Assembly: GCA_016801885.1 (NCBI GenBank)
Contig: CM028905.1
Span: 14,474,706 to 14,538,705 of the forward strand
Direction: 5' to 3'
Length of the DNA: 64,000 nucleotides
Origin: Toxotes chatareus
Taxonomy: Eukaryota > Chordata > Actinopteri > Toxotidae
Numbering within the stretch: position 1 is the stretch's first letter; every line of letters starts with the position of its first letter. The notes beneath the pieces were generated by a model. The model was not told the DNA's origin. It saw only the letters and a list, made by a program, of their open reading frames with translations, and ran no database searches. The position numbers and the translations under genes are program-made. Positions 61,861-64,000 of this stretch are shown piece by piece.

Positions 61861-64000
61861 GATCTGCCGGGTAGCCAGACACACAACTCCAAATGAATGT
61901 TAGTGTTACGCTGTGTCTGCTAGATGTGTAAATAAGCCACAGGTCGCAGTAGTCCCATGACACTTTTTGGGTGTGAAAATGAATGAGTAACACTTCGTAA
62001 GTGAGAACTATGGTTATACTGGGCAGGTCTCAGATGTAAGATGTGTAAATGTTATGAAGGTGATACAGGATGTTCCTGACCAAGAGCAGGCACTTCCTAT
62101 TGACTTTCTCAAGCTAGATAAAAGTTAATAAGAAAATAGGATTAAAGATAGAAAGGCAAGAGAGCACAGAGACCCAGCTGTTGTTTCCCTCTCTGATTTC
62201 TCAGAGCTCCCCTGTTCTGGCTAACATCGGTGCTCCCTGGCGATGAGGGAGTGGGCACTGCCAGAGCGGGTTTCACACGAGCCCTGAGACAGATGAGCAA
62301 AGACTCACACTGTTCTAACCCAAGTTCTCCAGGAAGAACAAACAAGGGAATCTGAATTGTATTTCCTCTGCTGGTTTCACACATATCTTTGTAGGATAGT
62401 CAAAGGGCAACACATAGACACGCATTGCACGCATTGTAATAATTACACCCAAGCAACAATAACAATAACAATGTCATCTGCTCTTAAGAAGGTGGACAAA
62501 ACAGTTTCCCCAGCTGAGTCACCTCTGGGGGTTTATCTCAGCTGCCCAGAGAAACCCAACCATACCATACAGAAACAATGGCTGTGATCCAATTAGATCT
62601 CACTTTAGGTGCCCTTTTATAGTTTCCTGGCATAGTTTTTCAATATCTCTCTGAAAATAGCCATCCACTGTTGCAGAGTCATCACAGTCCTGTTTGTACA
62701 GAAGAACCTGAGTAATACGGTCGATATGGAGCTGGAATCAAAACCAAAACATGGTCTGGAGCAGAGATGACTATAGATAGAAAGATGTTTATAAGGCGTT
62801 TGTTAGTGTTTTCTGTCTCTCAGCACCATGGACAGAGTATAGTAGCGTGTGTATATATTTGTGTAAGTGTGTGTGAGAGAAAGAGACAGAGATAGACAGA
62901 GATACATGATCGCTCCTTGTGCCACACTGTAGTGAAGGCTTTTATTGTTCTACACATGAGACATGGTACTGGATAAATAATGTAGCCTAATGCTACTGTA
63001 TGAGACAGCAGATAGCAGCAGTACATGAAGTACCAGCCTGTCTCTCCTTTCTGTCTCCTTTTCACTCGCTCTGCCACCCTAACCCTCTGAATGGATAGAT
63101 GGTACATGATGCCACATGATGAGTCATAAATCAGCAGACCACTTCTCTCTCCTCCTGTCTCAGTGTTTTTACATTTTTGTGCATCTCCAGTTTTAGACTT
63201 CTGATATTCACAATTTCTGATAAAACAGCATCTATATGCAGCGCACTTAACACTGCTCCACACAGCAAGACACATCATATTTATAGCTGTTCTTATTATG
63301 CAGGAAAGGAAGCTGGTGGAGTTCCCCTGTGTGAACCTTATTAGTCATCAACTAGGCCCATTTAATTCAGTATAATACTCTATAAACTACTTGATAGATT
63401 CAGGAAGGACCTGCCTAAAAAAACAATACAGTTTCATATCAGCAGTCATATACATGTACAACCACTTATTACACAAATTATAAAGTGACTTTCTTTTGTT
63501 CAGGTGTCTGCGTCTGCCCGTCACCTCTGGAACTCAAGTACAATTGACCAGAAAATGACTGCTAACTTGTCTATATCTGCTATTTTCTTGTAATAGATAA
63601 GTTTTACTTTGATCTCTTCCTTGAACTGAAAATATAGCTCATACATTGACAAACACCATACCAGCATTTTTGTATCTTCCACTCTGCCCTACAGCCAGAT
63701 CCAGTCACATAAAGCTGTATCTGGAAGTATAATTGCAGTCAGCTGCTAAACCACTAAACTTGCAAAATCCACGGTACTGTACATATTCCATGACTTATGC
63801 AAACTAATCAAACAAGCCTACATGTCTTGACACAGTTCTTTTGTGAGAGAGAAGGGAAAGAAAGTCTTTGTGTTTTCTGCTCACGCCCCTTGCAGTTGTC
63901 TGAAAAAAGAGATTAAGATTAGATTGAGAAATCTGATATCTGTGGCTAAATTTAAGAACAGAAAATTCTTTGGCAAATGAGTCCTCTTGTCTTTTTGTAG

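Larger units (their letters stand above)
55051..64000 (+). other. Presumed long intron of the unnamed gene
   Basis: 9 kb with no further exon that I can support on either strand. Contents are two antisense family D repeats (59378-59635, 61615-61860), small inverted repeats (56550-56573, 61516-61554) and short (GT)n stretches. If the 54970 exon is not real, this is intergenic. Confidence 0.4.

Overview
The window is nuclear DNA from a teleost fish, most likely a percomorph. Its genes are split by GT-AG introns, it carries dense (GT)n, (CT)n and (AT)n microsatellites, and it holds several interspersed repeats that I know from percomorph genomes. Gene order matches the vertebrate NKX2-5 neighbourhood (human 5q35).

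Layout. stc2 (-) enters at the left: only coding exon 1 lies inside (1768-1906), and the rest of the gene is off the left edge. A gene-poor stretch of about 38 kb follows (2.3-39.9 kb). It holds microsatellites, fold-back repeats, a LINE relic and possible cis-regulatory elements, but no gene I can establish. nkx2.5 (+, 2 exons, 327 aa) is at 39915-41395. A compact run of three minus-strand housekeeping genes follows: bnip1 (6 coding exons, 228 aa), atp6v0e1 (3 coding exons plus a probable 3' UTR exon, 81 aa) and rpl26 (3 coding exons plus a 5'TOP leader exon, 145 aa). All three were assembled exon by exon; reading frames join cleanly and total lengths equal those of the human proteins. Next comes a GC-rich promoter with one first-exon candidate (+, 54970-55048) whose gene I cannot name. 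Its intron would run to the right edge.

How the genes relate. They do not form a pathway. nkx2.5 is the cardiac NK2 homeodomain factor and probably owns much of the flanking desert as regulatory territory. bnip1 is the ER SNARE Sec20, atp6v0e1 is a V-ATPase Vo subunit, rpl26 is a 60S ribosomal protein, and stc2 is a secreted glycoprotein hormone. The promoters show recognisable logic: a GATA/SMAD cluster before nkx2.5, an M-box before atp6v0e1, and TCTCGCGAGA + ETS + 5'TOP at rpl26.

I found no new enzymatic, defence or mobile system. The points most worth a second look are the nkx2.5 GATA/SMAD cluster, the atp6v0e1 M-box, the rpl26 core promoter, stc2 orientation and missing crebrf compared with human, a perfect 18-bp snap-back hairpin near 61.5 kb, and a small secreted-protein-like ORF near 6 kb.
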